A stretch of DNA of 64,000 nt, from assembly GCA_027257055.1 (NCBI GenBank), contig JAPVLO010000180.1, positions 2,364,001-2,428,000 of the forward strand, in the 5' to 3' direction. The stretch comes from Cephalopachus bancanus. Its lineage: Eukaryota > Chordata > Mammalia > Primates > Tarsiidae. Position numbers and translations under genes: made by a program. The notes under the pieces are model-generated. The model saw nothing but the letters and a program-made list of their open reading frames with translations, made no database searches and was not told the origin of the DNA. Below, piece by piece: positions 1 through 60,637 of the stretch. Within the stretch, counting starts at the first letter, position 1; each line of letters begins with the position of its first letter.

Positions 1-1014
1 TCCGTCCCCAAGGATGTTCCAGCCAAAGGCCGGCTGTGCTCCTAAGGCCAAAATAAAAACTCTTCACTGCTGCTGAGCTCTAACTGAGCTAGGACTGCAC
101 TGGAAGCAGGCAGACACAGTCCCCTCTGCGTCCCCCTGAAGGGGCTCTAACGGCATAAGCCTACAGAAGCAAAGGGGATGGGAGACGGACAGAGACAAGT
201 GCCGAAAAGCTGGGAAGCAGAAGGACACGTCCACGCCGGCCCTGTGGACCTGAGAGCCCGAATCCGCAGTGAAGCCAGGAAAGTCTGATCTGAGCCCCAG
301 AATCCCCAAGAGACTTGGCACTGGCCGTGTCTGGCGTCCTCAGAGGCGAGGGTGAGGGTGGGTTGGAAACAGGGGGCTGGTCATCTGTTTGTGTGAGAAA
401 CAGAACGCAGGTTCCTTCCCCCCCTCCATTGGCAGGGGCCGGCTCGCGCAAGTCCTAGCAGGGGGTACGGTGGAGGGTCTCCAGGCTGGGACCGCCAGGC
501 GCAGTTGAGAACAGCACGCTGTGTTGAAGCAATGAGATGAAGGCCCTCTCTCCCTGGAATGCTGGCAGCCAAGCTCTGACCCGCCCAGGCAGGAGATGGC
601 AAGAGCCTTGCCTTGGCAGCCTGGGCCGCCAGAGAAAGAGCTCAGTGTGCAAAGACCACGGACTCTGGGGTTCCCCCCAACAACAGCCCAGTCCGGTCCC
701 AACACGTGGGGTCACTGTCAACAAACCTTTGCTCACGCACAGAGCTTCCCACGGGCTTCCCTTGTGCGCCTCTCATGGCCAAGGAGACTCACGTCTGTGG
801 AGCACCTCTAACGTGAAGGCACAGCCCAAAGCAAGTCAATGGGAAACATGAAAAGAATCTAGAAGAAACAGAATCCAACGGGGGAGACGAAACTTCAAAA
901 AATTAGGGTTCTTAAAGAGATAAATGAAAACATCACCCTGAAACAAGAAGAGTGTCCATTCTGGGCGGCTAACAGAACACCTGGGGCTGGGGGATGGGCA
1001 AAGAAGGTGCCTCT

Positions 1015-1340
1015 CTCGCCGTCCTGGAGGCTGGGAGGCCGAGACGAATGCACCTGAGCGTTGGAGTCCCGTGAGAGCCTTCTCGGCTTCAAAGATGCTG
1101 CATCCCCCAGGGGGCAGGAAAGCCGTGTCCTCACGGTGGAAGGTGGGAGGTAAAAGAGAGAGACCAAACGCCCCCGTGAAGCTCTCAGATAGCAGCATTA
1201 ATCCATTTGTGAGGGCAGAGCCCTCATGGCCTGAACAGTTCCCAAAAGGCTTCATCACCAACACGGTTGCACTGGGGATCGGGCTTCCAACACATGAATT
1301 CTGGGAGACACATTCGGATCACAGCAAGAGGATGCCATTT
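1015..1340 (-). mobile_element. MaLR-type solo LTR (MLT1/MST-like)
   Basis: In reverse orientation it follows the mammalian MaLR LTR: ctggaggctggga, gtgtcctcac, cattaatccatttgtgaggg, ccctcatggcctgaaca and aacacatgaattctggg appear in the expected order. Old and degraded, with no internal region beside it. Confidence 0.65.
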
Positions 1341-1689
1341 AGAAAGAACGGCCCGGAACATCAACAGCAAAACACAGTAACTTGGGAATACAAAACACGG
1401 TGGAAGAAATTAAAAGCACAATGGAAAGCTTAGAAGATAAAGCTGAGAAAACCTCCCACAGGGTAGGGCAAGAAAGACACACATGGGGAGAGAGAAATCC
1501 ACAAAGGGAGAGAAAGGTGCCTTTTAAATGAGAGCGTTACTACAGGAGAGCCAACATCCATCTGACAGGAGTTCCAGGAAAAGAGAACAGAAACCAGAAG
1601 GGGAGGAATCAGTGGAATGACCCACGGGGACTCCGGAACCCTGGGAAGTGATTCCCTGTATCTGGAATGCCCGCAAGAGCCTATGCCTG

Positions 1690-1800
1690 ACTGGTGCTAA
1701 CAGCAGCAGTGTCCCAGGCATTTTGCAGACATCAACTCATTTAATTCTGAGAACAGCCCGACAAGGTAGGTCCTAGGACTTTAACTCAGCGAGTCCCTGG
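1690..1800 (-). mobile_element. MIR SINE
   Basis: cccaggcattttgcagacat, caactcatttaattctgaga and acaaggtaggtcctagga match MIR in reverse. Confidence 0.7.
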
Positions 1801-2313
1801 AGCTCGCGTCTCACTTAACCGCAAGTGGATTCCAACTCACATCATGGTGGGATTTCAGAACCCAGAGGACAAAGAAACCTGAGCACTTCCAGAGTCAGAA
1901 AGGTGACGCACAACGATGGCTCGAGCCGACTCCTCGAAGCAAAGTGAGACGTTAAGATAGAGCAGTGCCTTCGCAGCTCTGATGAAAAATAATTGCCAGT
2001 GCAGAAACTGAGCTCCTGAATACACTATCGGTTAAGCTGGAGGATAGAATACAGCTGCTGTCAACATGTAGCGCCCTCAGGGAAGCGTGCCTCCCAGGAC
2101 CCTTTATGAGGAAATGCTGGAGGGGAGTGAGCAAACCTAAGGGCACAAGGAGTTCGAGAAGCGGGTCAAGCAGAGAGAAGGCCTCTCCAGGGTGACAGGA
2201 GAGCCATGGGCTTACCAGTTCAGAGCTGGTAAGAAGGCTCTGGAAGACATGTTTCCAGGAAGGTGAAATTGGCCGAATACCTGACCTGTCTGAACAAATT
2301 AAGAGTCATTCTA

Positions 2314-2600
2314 GATCGGGAGTGGTGCTCATGCCCGTAATCCCAGCATTTTGGAAGGCCAAGGTGGGAAGATTACTTGAGTCCAGGAGTTCGAGACCAG
2401 TCTGAGCAACATAGCAAGATCTTGTCTCTACCAAAAAAAAAAAAGGCCAGGCATAGTGGGGCACTCCTGTAGGCCTAGCTACTTGGGAGGCTGAGACGGG
2501 AGGCTTGCCAGAGCCCCGGAAGTTAAGGCAACAGTGAGCCATGATCATGCCACTGCACTCAGCCTGGACGACAGAGTGAGACCCTGACTCAAAAAAAAAA
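2314..2600 (+). repeat. Alu SINE (dimeric)
   Basis: Both monomers present, middle A-run at about 2435, A-tail at 2591-2600; old J-like copy. Confidence 0.9.
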
Positions 2601-2789
2601 GTTACTCTAAAGAGTCAGCAGAGTCAAGGCTGAATTTGTGGGAAGAGAAGGTGAAGTGAGGGGGAGAAGAAAACGGGGCAGGGAGACCTTTTAACAGAGA
2701 AGTGAGACCTTTACACCCACACTTGAGGAGTTCAGTCCAGTCGAGCATATTTACCGCTTGCTGCAGGGGTTGTTAGGGCTAAACGCCTG

Positions 2790-3352
2790 ACTTATGAACG
2801 GGACCCCCAAAACCTGGAATTACCTTCCGGAGGGCGGGCCTCTTGCAGGACAGGCTTCCCCCGCTTGGTGAGAGTTCTAGGAGCCCCTCGGCACCTGTGT
2901 TCCAGCTGGAGTTGGGAGGGCTGCGCTCGGCTTCAGTGGATTCTTTTTTCCATGCGTTTGCCCGTTTCATGATGGGCGATTTGTGAGCACACCTGCCCAC
3001 ACTGTGCTGAGTGTTCAGCAGTTTTTCACCAAAAATGGCATGACCCCCACGCTCCACCCTCCCTATTCACCTGATCTCACCCTGAGCGACTTTTTTGTGT
3101 TTCCCCAGATGGAAAAAGTCCTCAAAGGGAAACATTTTGCCGAGGAGGAAGAGGCGAAACAAAAAACGGCAGAGGCACACAAAGGCATCAGAACGGACGA
3201 GTTCAAAACTGTTTTGAGCCCTGGAAAGTGGATCTCCACAGGTGTATCGCATCAAATGGAGAGGACTTTGAAGGCGACCAAAGTTGAAACGTGTGGAAAG
3301 AAATGCATATTTTTTATAAATATCGGGATTTTGGGGTCCCCCTTATCCACAA
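2790..3352 (+). mobile_element. Mariner (Tc1/mariner) transposon remnant
   Basis: A reading frame from 2983 carries the C-terminal part of a mariner transposase: VQQF, HPPYSPDL then SDFF, the VLKGK block and a KTAEAHKGI segment. The catalytic HDNAPAH region is reduced to PAH plus a disrupted upstream part, and the N-terminal half is gone. Terminal inverted repeats can be seen: gggacccccaaaacc near 2800 and the complement of aggggaccccaaaatcccg near 3330. An internally deleted, inactive copy. Confidence 0.8.
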
Positions 3353-4990
3353 ATGGGTAAGACGACTGCCTGCCTGCTCCTAACTAAAAGCAACAATGGG
3401 AGGCTTGGACCCGCTTGCAGGATCACGGACCGTTTAAACTCCACCAAGTGAGATGTCACTCCTCCCTCGATGTCCCCCTGCGGGCCAGGCGGGAGGAGAA
3501 AGCAAGCCCCTAGGAGCAGAAGAGCTCGGGTGATGAGCTGGATTTTCCCCCAAGGCTTCTTCCTCGGAGCAGCTGCTCCCCGCTCACCGGCATTCGGCTG
3601 CAGCAGGGGCCGCTTCCTCGGGCGCCCTCTTCCAGTCCCCACCCACCCGAACGCCTTCTCCGGGGAGGCCAGGATCCTCCAGAAGGCCCTAGAAGTGGAG
3701 CAATGGGGGCAAGCTCCGCCGATGGAGGGCAGCGTCCACCAGCCCTGCCCCAAAGCAAGAGACTCGCTCGGTTCTGCCGGTGGACGCAAAGCCAAGTGCC
3801 ACCCTCAGACAGCCGGGTCTGAGGAGAACCCTGACAACTGCCGTCCGAGGGAGAGAGCCAAGGAAAGGGCGTGCTCCCGCGGATCATTCTCCCGCCAGGC
3901 TATTTCTGGAAAGCGCAACTCGGGGCGGCCAGGGAGCACCCCCGCAATCCCACACTCGGGTGTTAGACCCAGGACTTCTGTTCTCATGTCTCCTTTGTTC
4001 TGGCGTCTTGGGACTTCCATCTCTCAAATGACCAGGAGCATAAAATGCAGCCAGTGCGCACAACCCCAGAGCCTGGGCCGCAGGGCCTCCACCACCGCTG
4101 GGTGAAAGCCGCGGCACCCGCCGGCCATGTCCACAGTTTGCACGGGCTCCCGGCCTGGCGACCGGCCACCTGCACACCCGGGTCAGCCTCCAGGTGCCTG
4201 CCTGAGGCCCTTGTCCATCTCCTCCACTAAACCATGGGGTTCCTGGGACAGAAGCCATTACAAATTTCACAGAATTTGGAAGCCAAACATGACTCTAGTT
4301 CGCTTCTTCCGTAGCTGAAAAAAATGAAGTTCAAATTCTCTCTGCAAGGTGAGAGAACAGTCTTCAGCCGCATGAGCAGAGCCTCGCAGCACATCCACAG
4401 CCCCCGTGGAGCGGGTGGTGAGGACAGCCCCGGAACCAAGGATGAGGGAGCTGCACATTCTGCGGTGGCTCACAGGGGCCCGTGACTGAAGCGTGGAGGG
4501 GCAGCCTCGCCTGGCAGCCGCGCCCGCCATTCCCACACGGGCCACGCCACTCCACCCACATCCCCCCAGCCACACTCGCCAAACGTCTTAAGTGGCGGTG
4601 GTGAAGATGCAGCATCGCGATTCCTCCTGTTGCTTGTCGACTCGCCGGGGACACGGTGCTGCTCTTGCCTCTCGCCTTCCCTGTGATGCCACAGCCCAGC
4701 AGAGGCGCCCCTCGGAGGGGGCAGACAGAGGCTGCACACTGCCTCCCCGCTGAGGAGGATGACGATGACCCTGGAGACAGAATGCGTGTGTCTAGAGGAC
4801 ATGGTGAGGTCATGCGCAGTGAAGAATCGCCCCGCGCCCTGAAAGATGCAGCCGATGAGAAGTGCCGCTGAGCATCGAGAATCTCTTTGGGGCTTTTACC
4901 ACTGAGTCTTCATGTGGCTTGGCACCATCTAGCTCTCGCCCCAGAAGGACAGACGGCTGGGGTCAGACAAGTCTGTTCCCTCATCCTTGG

Positions 4991-5280
4991 TTCTTTTTTT
5001 GAGTCGCGGTCTCACTCTGTCGCCCATGCTGGCGTGCAGCGGCACACTCAAGGCCACCCCAGCGTTGACCTGCCGGGCTCCAGCGATCCTTCTGCCTCAG
5101 CCTTCCAAGTAACTGGAACTACAGGCATGTGCTACCACGCCCAGCTAATTTTTTGATTTCTTGTGGAGATGAGGTCTCGCCAAGTTGCCCAGGCTGTTCT
5201 CAAACCTGTGGGCTCAGGCAATCCCCTCACCTCAGCCTCCCAAAGTGCTGGGAGGACAGGCTTGAGCCACCGCACCCAGC
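4991..5280 (-). repeat. Alu SINE (dimeric)
   Basis: Target-site duplication ctgttccctcatc(c)ttg at about 4973 and 5281. Confidence 0.93.
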
Positions 5281-5384
5281 CTGTTCCCTCATCTTGACCC
5301 CGAAGCCAAGGAGAAGATCCGTCCCAAGATTCTTGCTGAAAATACACTATGTCCACACGGACTTGAGAGACTCAAGGGACGCCT

Positions 5385-5680
5385 AAACCCTTTGATACAG
5401 TGATTTGACTTCCAGGAGTCTGTCCGAAGGAAGTAATCGGAACTTGAGTCAAAGATCTTCAAGCCAGGAAGCACATTCCAGTGTTACTTATAGCAGAGAA
5501 GGCTTGGTATCTTCCTGTAGACTCACCCGGCAGGGAACGATCAACTACATGACAGTTTATGCACGTGAGGGAATTCTGGGCACCATTGCAAGATCCAGTT
5601 TTCAAGCATTATCTAATGACACTGGAAACGTTCTTACTACAACGTTAAGTAAGGAAGGCAGACATCGTGGGAATGTTGCA
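5385..5680 (+). mobile_element. Old L1 (L1M-type) ORF2 fragment
   Basis: Order of agtgatttgacttccaggag, gaaggaagtaatc, cagtgttacttatagcagag and aacgttaagtaaggaag matches degraded L1M ORF2/3' UTR. Starts just after an Alu. Confidence 0.55.
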
Positions 5681-6149
5681 TGGCACAGCCCCACGGAGGG
5701 ATGTCTGGTGGTCTCCACCATCGCCGCACACACATCAGCCCTGTGACCCCGCAGGTCTACTTCCAGAACCTACCCCAAGGACACATGCACAGTGTCACAG
5801 GCATGCTGTACTCACTGAAGCATGATTCTTCACAGCCAAAGGGTGGGATCAGCCCAAGTGCCTGCCACAAAGTGGCTGGTGGGGTGAGTTGTCAGATCCA
5901 CAAAACAGAGCCATGCGCGGCTGTAGCGGGAGTGAGGAGAACTCTCTGTACTTGGAAAGACCTTCAGGATATTTAGTTAGGATAGAGACATCAAGACACC
6001 AAAGCTTGGTGCGGCAGGACACCCTCTGTGCACGAAAGCCCAGTCCGCTGTCTTGGGCTTCTCTGAGCCTCTGGAGCTCAGCTGCAGAGCCAGTGCCTGC
6101 TTCTCCCTGTGTGACACCTGTCGGGTCCTCGGGTACACGAACGCGCCTC

Positions 6150-6300
6150 ACGGGGGGCAATTCTGCCCCCGGGGGTGCTTGGCAACGTCCAGAGACGCCT
6201 CTTGGCTGCTACAGCTACGGGGGTGCCACTGGCAGCCAGTGGGGAGAGGTCAGAGATGCTGTGTACAGCCTGCAACCACAGGCCCCTGGCTTCACAACCG
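6150..6300 (+). mobile_element. MER20 (hAT-Charlie nonautonomous element)
   Basis: ggggggcaattctgcccccg, then cttggcaacgtccagagacg, then gggggtgccactggcagcca follow the MER20 consensus from its 5' end. A (CCGGG)n run follows at about 6371-6391. Confidence 0.75.
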
Positions 6301-7317
6301 CGGTCTGGCCCAAGCAGCCAGCAGACCCGAGCTCGAGCAACCCTGCATCAGCACTCTGGTCCCAGTGAGGCCGGGCCGGGCCGGGCCCGGCTTCCCCTCG
6401 GAGGTTGTTGCCTGATGGCACTGGTGTCATTCCCGAGAATCTCTGTTCTGTGCACAGACGGAAGGTATCTGTACACGTTGAGACAGAGTGTTCATCTTAT
6501 TAAGGTGTCAAGAACTGAGATCTTTCACAATGACGGAAAAGGTGCAAATAAATGGAAACCCCATCACCTTGCACTTGAAGGGAAGTACTCGAATGGACTC
6601 GTTACGTGCCTCTTCTGAAAACTGTCTGTCCCAGCTCCGTCCCATCGAAAGGCCAAAAAGCAGTGCTGACCTGGTGCAAAGAGCACCCAATGTGAGGCTG
6701 CAGCCTCTAAACACCACCTCACCCTCAGGGGAGCCAGGACCTCATGGAGAAGTGGCCAGCTCCAGGGCAGAATGGACAGCTGGACCCTGGGTCGCCTCGT
6801 GCAGATGACAGGAGGCCTGGCCCACCACAAGGCCTAAGAAACAGAGACCCCGGCTGGGCTTCGGCCGCCAAGGTGGACGCGTGAGTCTTGGGAGGCAGCT
6901 AGTCAATTTCCGCCCCAGCAGCAGGAGGGCGGACGAGCGAGGCTCTGATCCGTGTCCTCCAGCGCGGCCGCCGCCACCCCATGTGGCCGCCGGGTACTTG
7001 AAATGCTGAGACACGCTGCCGGCCTCACACGCATGCTCGATCCGAAACACTGAGCGTGCAAAGGAAAGTGCGACGTCACAGCAGCTTTCCATCGAAGACA
7101 GAGAAAAAGAGCTTTTGAAAAGATTTAGTTACCAAAATACGCTACTAAAATTAACTTCACGTCTTTCTTTTTACTTCTTAAAATGCAGCTGCTAGAAAAC
7201 TTAAACGCAGACCTCACATGATGTTTCTTTTGGCAGCTACAGAACAGCCAGGTGCAGGGGCATCCCAGAAGGCACAGGTCTGGGGAGATGGGGCCCACGT
7301 GGGAAGCCCAGCAGGGC

Positions 7318-7441
7318 GAAAGCAGAGAGGGAAACAGAAAGGTCCAGAAAGAAAGGAAGAGAGGCGTGCAGAGAGGGAGGGGGAGGGAGGGAGGGAAGAG
7401 AAAAGGAGGGAGGGAGAGACCACTGGCCACAGAAGGGGAGA
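7318..7441. repeat. Purine-rich (GGGA)n-like tract
   Basis: G and A make up nearly all of this strand, with gggagggagggaggga at 7379-7396. Confidence 0.85.
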
Positions 7442-7449
7442 AGTCACAA

Positions 7450-8130
7450 ATCTGATAGAGGACTTGTATCCAGAATATATATCTCAACAATTAAAAGATA
7501 CGCAGCAACCCTCTTCTGGGTCCCCTCCCACTGCAGGAGCTTTTCTGTTTTCTTAAAAAAAAACCTCCCGCTTTCAAAAGAATTAAAAGATACCCTTTTA
7601 AATGGATGAAGGATTTGAAGAGGCATCTCTCCAAAGAAGATGTGCAACTGCTCAGTCAGTCCATGAAAAGATACCCTACACCATCAATCTCAGAAAATGC
7701 AAATGCTGCTTCTCATCCCTCTGACAGCTGTGACAGGAAGACAGACGATCACAAGTGCTGATGAGGCTGTGGAGAAACAGGAGCCCTTGCCCTGGCTGGT
7801 GGGGACGTGGAATGGTGCGTCCTCTTGGGAAAACAGTTTGCTGTTCCACAGACAGTCCAACATTGAGTTACCACATGACCCGATAGTGCAACTCATTGGT
7901 ATAAGAACAAGTGAACCCATAAGGACACAAAATAGATCAGTGGTTGCCTAGTACTGGGGTGGGCGGAGGAGTAACACGGGACTGCTGAGGCATGCAGGGC
8001 TTCCTTTGGGGGCAAAGAAAAATGTTCTAAAAGTGATGGTGGTGGACAGTTGCACAACCCCATAAATACATCGGAAATGGCAGAATTGCATCCTTGAGGT
8101 GAGTAAACCGTGTGGTTGGGTGAGGCATGT
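7450..8130 (+). mobile_element. Old L1 (L1M-type) fragment
   Basis: cttgtatccagaatatatat, then aagaggcatctctccaaaga, gtgctgatgaggctgtggag, gttgcctagtactggggtgg and ggaaatggcagaattgc follow the 3' half and 3' UTR of old L1. About 7500-7590 is unrelated sequence. Confidence 0.7.
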
Positions 8131-10044
8131 CTCAAAGCCTAAGGAAAACTCAGAGCTCATGACATGGCACCACACAGTCCTGGCTCTCCAGAACAGAGAG
8201 GCCGAGGACCACCCTGTGGGCCTTGCCTCTGAAGGTCAAAGAGGAAGAGTCCTGCTTTTCCAGCACGAACTACGGTTCAGGACAACCCAGCAGCCCTCCT
8301 GGATGAGGGAAAGTTCAGCTACAGAGAATAACTCAACTGTCAGTCGGGAGAAACGATAACCTCGCAGTCCCAGTAGAGGCACCAGTTCGGGCCAAGGTCA
8401 TCCAAGCCATGATGCGAACTGACCCCGGGGGAGCCAGGAGGATGCCAGCCCGACGAGTCTGTCTTGAGGCCACCCACAGGAACACTGAGACACTCCACGC
8501 CTCTGGTGTCACGCGGCACCGCCCGTGAAGCAAGTTGCCGAAGCATTCCATTGACCCTAGACGTCATCAGGCTAATGTTTCGTCCAGAACAATGAAAGAA
8601 GCAACACCACCACGAGGACGCATGAGCCCCACCCAGAAAGCCGGGACTTTGTGCAGGACACTCTCTGGGCAACCATAGGTCGATAGCAAGTGGGGAAGGG
8701 AAAAAGGGGCAGTGTGCTCTGGGTCCAGAGCAACCAAGGAGAGCAGCCAGCTGCCGAGCGCAGGCCCTGCCTGCCTGGGTCCCAGCTCAGGAAACCAAGG
8801 TAAAAAGATGGTTTGGGAGTGGTGCGGAAAATCTGAACACTCAGTGAGGAGTTGCTGTCTAACCTTGGGAAGGGTCCGTGACATCGTGGTAAGGCAGGAA
8901 GTATCCTGTTTTCTAGACGAACGCTGAAGTGTACATGTGAGAAGCAATGTTACAGGTGGACTGCCACTGTGTTTCAAACGGATGAAGGAAAGAAGATTCC
9001 TTCCCCCAAAAGACGCCACACTCACAGCCTTCCGTTTGGACTCCATGTATCGACAGGGCAGAGAGACACCCACATCTTAAGATTGTAACATGCTGACCAT
9101 CCGAGCGCAGCAGAGAAAGTCTAACAGATTCCAGGGGCAGTAAAGCGGTCTAAATCACAAATGTATTCAAAATAACAAGTTCCACACGAAAGCTATGATT
9201 TCTTTCAGTGGCATCTGGCGTGGAATCCCAGATGATCTGCACGCATTACAAGACAGTCTCTCTTTTCTTATTTGCTTGTGGAAGAGGAAAGGGATGTGGG
9301 GCATTGGGGACGGAGGGTCCCAGGTCCCAGGGGGGTTATAAGAGCTCTTGACCCTGACTCTGACCTTGCCTCTGAGTGCAAGAAGAGCTGCCTTTCCTCT
9401 GCGTCTCCTGCCTCGCCTGCAGCTTGGAAGAAATACCGTATGCGAAAATAGTCTGAGAACTATGATGGGATTATAATTATTTTTAAAATATGCTTCCCAG
9501 GTAGATGCTGCTTTTCCCCAGCCAACATCTCTTATTTCCCAATGCCACTTCTAGAATTGTTCTCAAACCACTCCGGGATACAGTGTGAATAAAAGACTCT
9601 GAGAATAGATGATATTTTCAATTGGAGATTATTTAGCTTCCTGTTTACTGTGAAACACTAAAGAGTAGATTTTCCTAACCAAAAAAATTAATTTTAATAT
9701 TGACAAAACTCAAACGTACTGTTTCAGGAGTATTCCTTGAGTCCTGGAGATCTGGGGCATTTTACAGTTCTATGCCCAAGTCCTGCCTACTTTAACCCTA
9801 CCATATGATCTGGCTTTAAACTCAAGACATCCACACTAGAATCGCCCACGGTAGCCCTGGCCGTCGTGCCCCGGTGGAGGCTGGCCTTTCGTGGCGCAGG
9901 GAGCGAGGACTCGGGGCCAGACGGGAAACCCTTCGCGTCAGTCCTCCAGGCTGGAGCCAGACAAGGCTTGGCCTGCAGGGGTCCGCATCGAGTGTCAAGT
10001 GGACTTGGGGGCTCCCAACATGCAGACGACCCCGGGGCTCTTAC

Positions 10045-58402
<48,358 letters not shown>

Positions 58403-58533
58403 CGGCCCCGCAACAGGGCCGGGAAGTGGAGGAGGAGAGGACCACCCGCCCGACCACCCGCGAGCGCCGCCGGGAAACCCTGCCTCCCCTAGCTCGCCTC
58501 CCCTCGGGATTGGCCGGCGCCCGGACAGGCCAT

Positions 58534-58540
58534 CCAATCA
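58534..58540 (+). promoter_or_regulatory. CCAAT box 1 (NF-Y type)
   Basis: CCAATCA about 130 bp upstream of the KATNAL2 start codon, inside the CpG island; an inverted ATTGG also lies at 58509-58513. Confidence 0.6.
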
Positions 58541-58567
58541 CGGGCCGCAGCCGGAGCAGCGCGCATG

Positions 58568-58574
58568 CCAATCA
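58568..58574 (+). promoter_or_regulatory. CCAAT box 2 (NF-Y type)
   Basis: Second CCAATCA heptamer, 34 bp from the first and in the same orientation. It is directly preceded by GCGCATG, which resembles half of an NRF1 site. Confidence 0.6.
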
Positions 58575-58620
58575 ACGCTCGACCGAGCGCGTGTCACGCC
58601 GCGCGTCCGCCGGGGTCCGG

Positions 58621-58642
58621 CCAATCAAGAGGCCGGAAGTGA
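58621..58642 (+). promoter_or_regulatory. CCAAT box 3 with adjacent ETS/GABP-type site
   Basis: Third CCAATCA (58621-58627), then CCGGAAGTGA (58633-58642), a good ETS/GABP core. The pair would suit a start site transcribing rightward as well as KATNAL2. Confidence 0.6.
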
Positions 58643-58711
58643 TGATGGGCAGGGCTTGGGGCGGGCTTTCCGTTGTTTTGCTTTGTGTTTGCCAGGGGTG
58701 GTGTGTCTTCT

Positions 58712-58798
58712 TCACGTTGCCGGGGCCGATCTCGACCCGCTGGCCTAAGCGAGCCTCCCGCCTTGGCGTCTCCGGGTGCTGGGAGCACCGGCCGGCCC
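58712..58798 (-). repeat. Alu-monomer remnant inside the CpG island
   Basis: Reads as the reverse complement of an Alu left-monomer 3' part: gttgcc..gg, gatctcgac, ctggcctaagcga, cctcccgccttgg and ggtgctggga appear in order. CpGs are retained and several changes are A/T to G/C. Confidence 0.6.
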
Positions 58799-59504
58799 TT
58801 TTCGCTTTCTGGACTCTGCTTCCAGGACGCCTGCCAGCCCGAGCTCACGCGCCCTCTCAGTCGTCCGCGGCCGGGCAGCCGTTCCGGCCCACGACCGGCC
58901 GCTGACGTCCCGCCTTCTCCTCTCCCCACCCCGGGCGGAGGCTTGGAAGCCCCTCCGCCCGTCTCTGCAACTGCCGACACGCGTCCGCCACACCGAAGCA
59001 GCCTCTGGGGACGCTGCGGCCTTCGAGGACTTCCCGGGGCCCCCGGGTGCCGGCCGTCCCCGCTCCTCCCGTCCCCGCGCATCAGACTTGCCGCCCCGGA
59101 CTGGACAGACGCGGTCCTGGGTGCTCCCCTGCCCGTGCCTTCACGTGTGAGCGAGGCTGCCTTCCGCGTGTTCGCCTTCGCTGTCTGCTGCTGCGAGTTC
59201 GAGTCCAAGCCACCTTCACCCTCCTCCTTCCTCGTGCATCGCCTCTCCTCGGGACGCAAGACGACCCAAGTGCCCTCGAGGTGAGGAAAGGTTCGCATCG
59301 TGTTGTCGTTCGCCGGAAGAGCTTCGCTTCGCCCTGAGCTTCTAGAGGCCTGGCCTTCTCCTTCGCACGTCTTCCCCTCCCAGACCCCTTTGAAGCCGCT
59401 CTTGCCAGAGCCGGCAGTAACCGCCGGACTGGAAACCGGTTATAGGTCATTTCACAATCTTTATCTTACTCAAACATGGCACCATTTGAAATTGTTGACC
59501 GTTC

Positions 59505-59665
59505 TCTTATTAGTAATAACAGCGCTAATGTATTAAACATCGATAGCACCAGACAATGTACTCTGATGTGCGTGGCTGTCTCATTTCACCTTACCATGGC
59601 ATGGAGAAGTTATACTTGCCCCCAGTGTGCAGTTACGGAAACGGGTTGAATTTGCAGGACAAATT
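59505..59665 (-). mobile_element. MIR SINE
   Basis: agcgctaatgtatt, agcaccagacaatgtactct, catttcaccttac and tgtgcagttacggaaac follow reversed MIR (shortage-of-space version of 'gcactgtgctaagc ... ttacagatgaggaaac'). Confidence 0.5.
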
Positions 59666-60180
59666 ACTGGGAAAGAAAGAGTCACCCGAAGAAGAACTCC
59701 AGAACTCTTCATCGGAGTCCTCCGGGGTCTTTGGATGAAGTCTGAAGAATGTGTGCAGGGGAGGAGAGCCCCCCCACACACATCAGAGGACGTAGAGAGC
59801 GACTTCCAGAGAGCTGCAAGTGGAAAACTGACCATGACTCCCGTGGGCCTGGGAAAGTCTCATTAGTCAGAGCAGAGAGGCCTCCCTGGGCACCTCAGGC
59901 ATTCAGAAGAGAAGGGGCAAACCATGCCAAGACTCAAAGCAAGCCTCAAAAAAGATCGACTTGGCATGTAATAAAGGAGGAAGACAAAATCTGGGTACTT
60001 AACATCTTATTGGCAATACCCGACATCCAACCAAAATTACTAGATATGCAAAAAAAATCACAAAAGCGAAATAATGTGACCAATAAATAAGACACAGTTC
60101 AATCATTAGGGACAAGTTCAGAAAGTACAGAGATGGCAGAGTAGCAGACAAGGACCCTGAAATAATTATTATTGTGGTCA

Positions 60181-60401
<221 letters not shown>

Positions 60402-60637
60402 TGACCAAATGAACTTCTGAAATTAAAAATTTGCAAGATGAGTTTAACAGATTAAACACTGCAGAGAAAAGAGCAGTGAACTTGGAGATATAACAACAGA
60501 AAATATCCAAGGGTAATACATGAAGAACAAAAGGCAGAACAATGAAAACAAGCAAGCCTCCTTGGCCTGTGGGACAATATCAAGCAGTCTGATACCTGTG
60601 GAATCAGATTCTAAAGGGAGGGAAGCAGAAAGTTTTT

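Larger units (their letters stand above)
1..10044 (-). other. KATNAL2: KATNAL2 intron 13 (partial)
   Basis: Begins with the exon 13 donor at 10044 and runs off the left edge. It holds the MaLR LTR, MIR, two Alus, the mariner remnant, a MER20 and L1M pieces. Roughly 3370-4970, 6440-7120 and 8140-10040 show only unique-looking intronic sequence. No further KATNAL2 exon was found. Confidence 0.85.

Noticed and set aside
3470..4105. 211-codon plus-strand open frame
   Set aside because: GC-rich low-complexity translation with no recognisable domain, inside intron 13.
6371..6391. (CCGGG)n run as a regulatory G-quadruplex
   Set aside because: Only about four short units at the edge of a MER20-like stretch, with G runs too short for a convincing quadruplex.
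1..10040. Remaining KATNAL2 3' exons
   Set aside because: Searched the minus strand for the segment following W404 (LDCAMLRRLEKR and later motifs) and found none.
58673..59284. 203-codon plus-strand open frame in the CpG island as a divergent gene
   Set aside because: Starts within or beside the Alu remnant and reads GC-rich sequence; no family match. A non-coding divergent transcript is possible but unproven.
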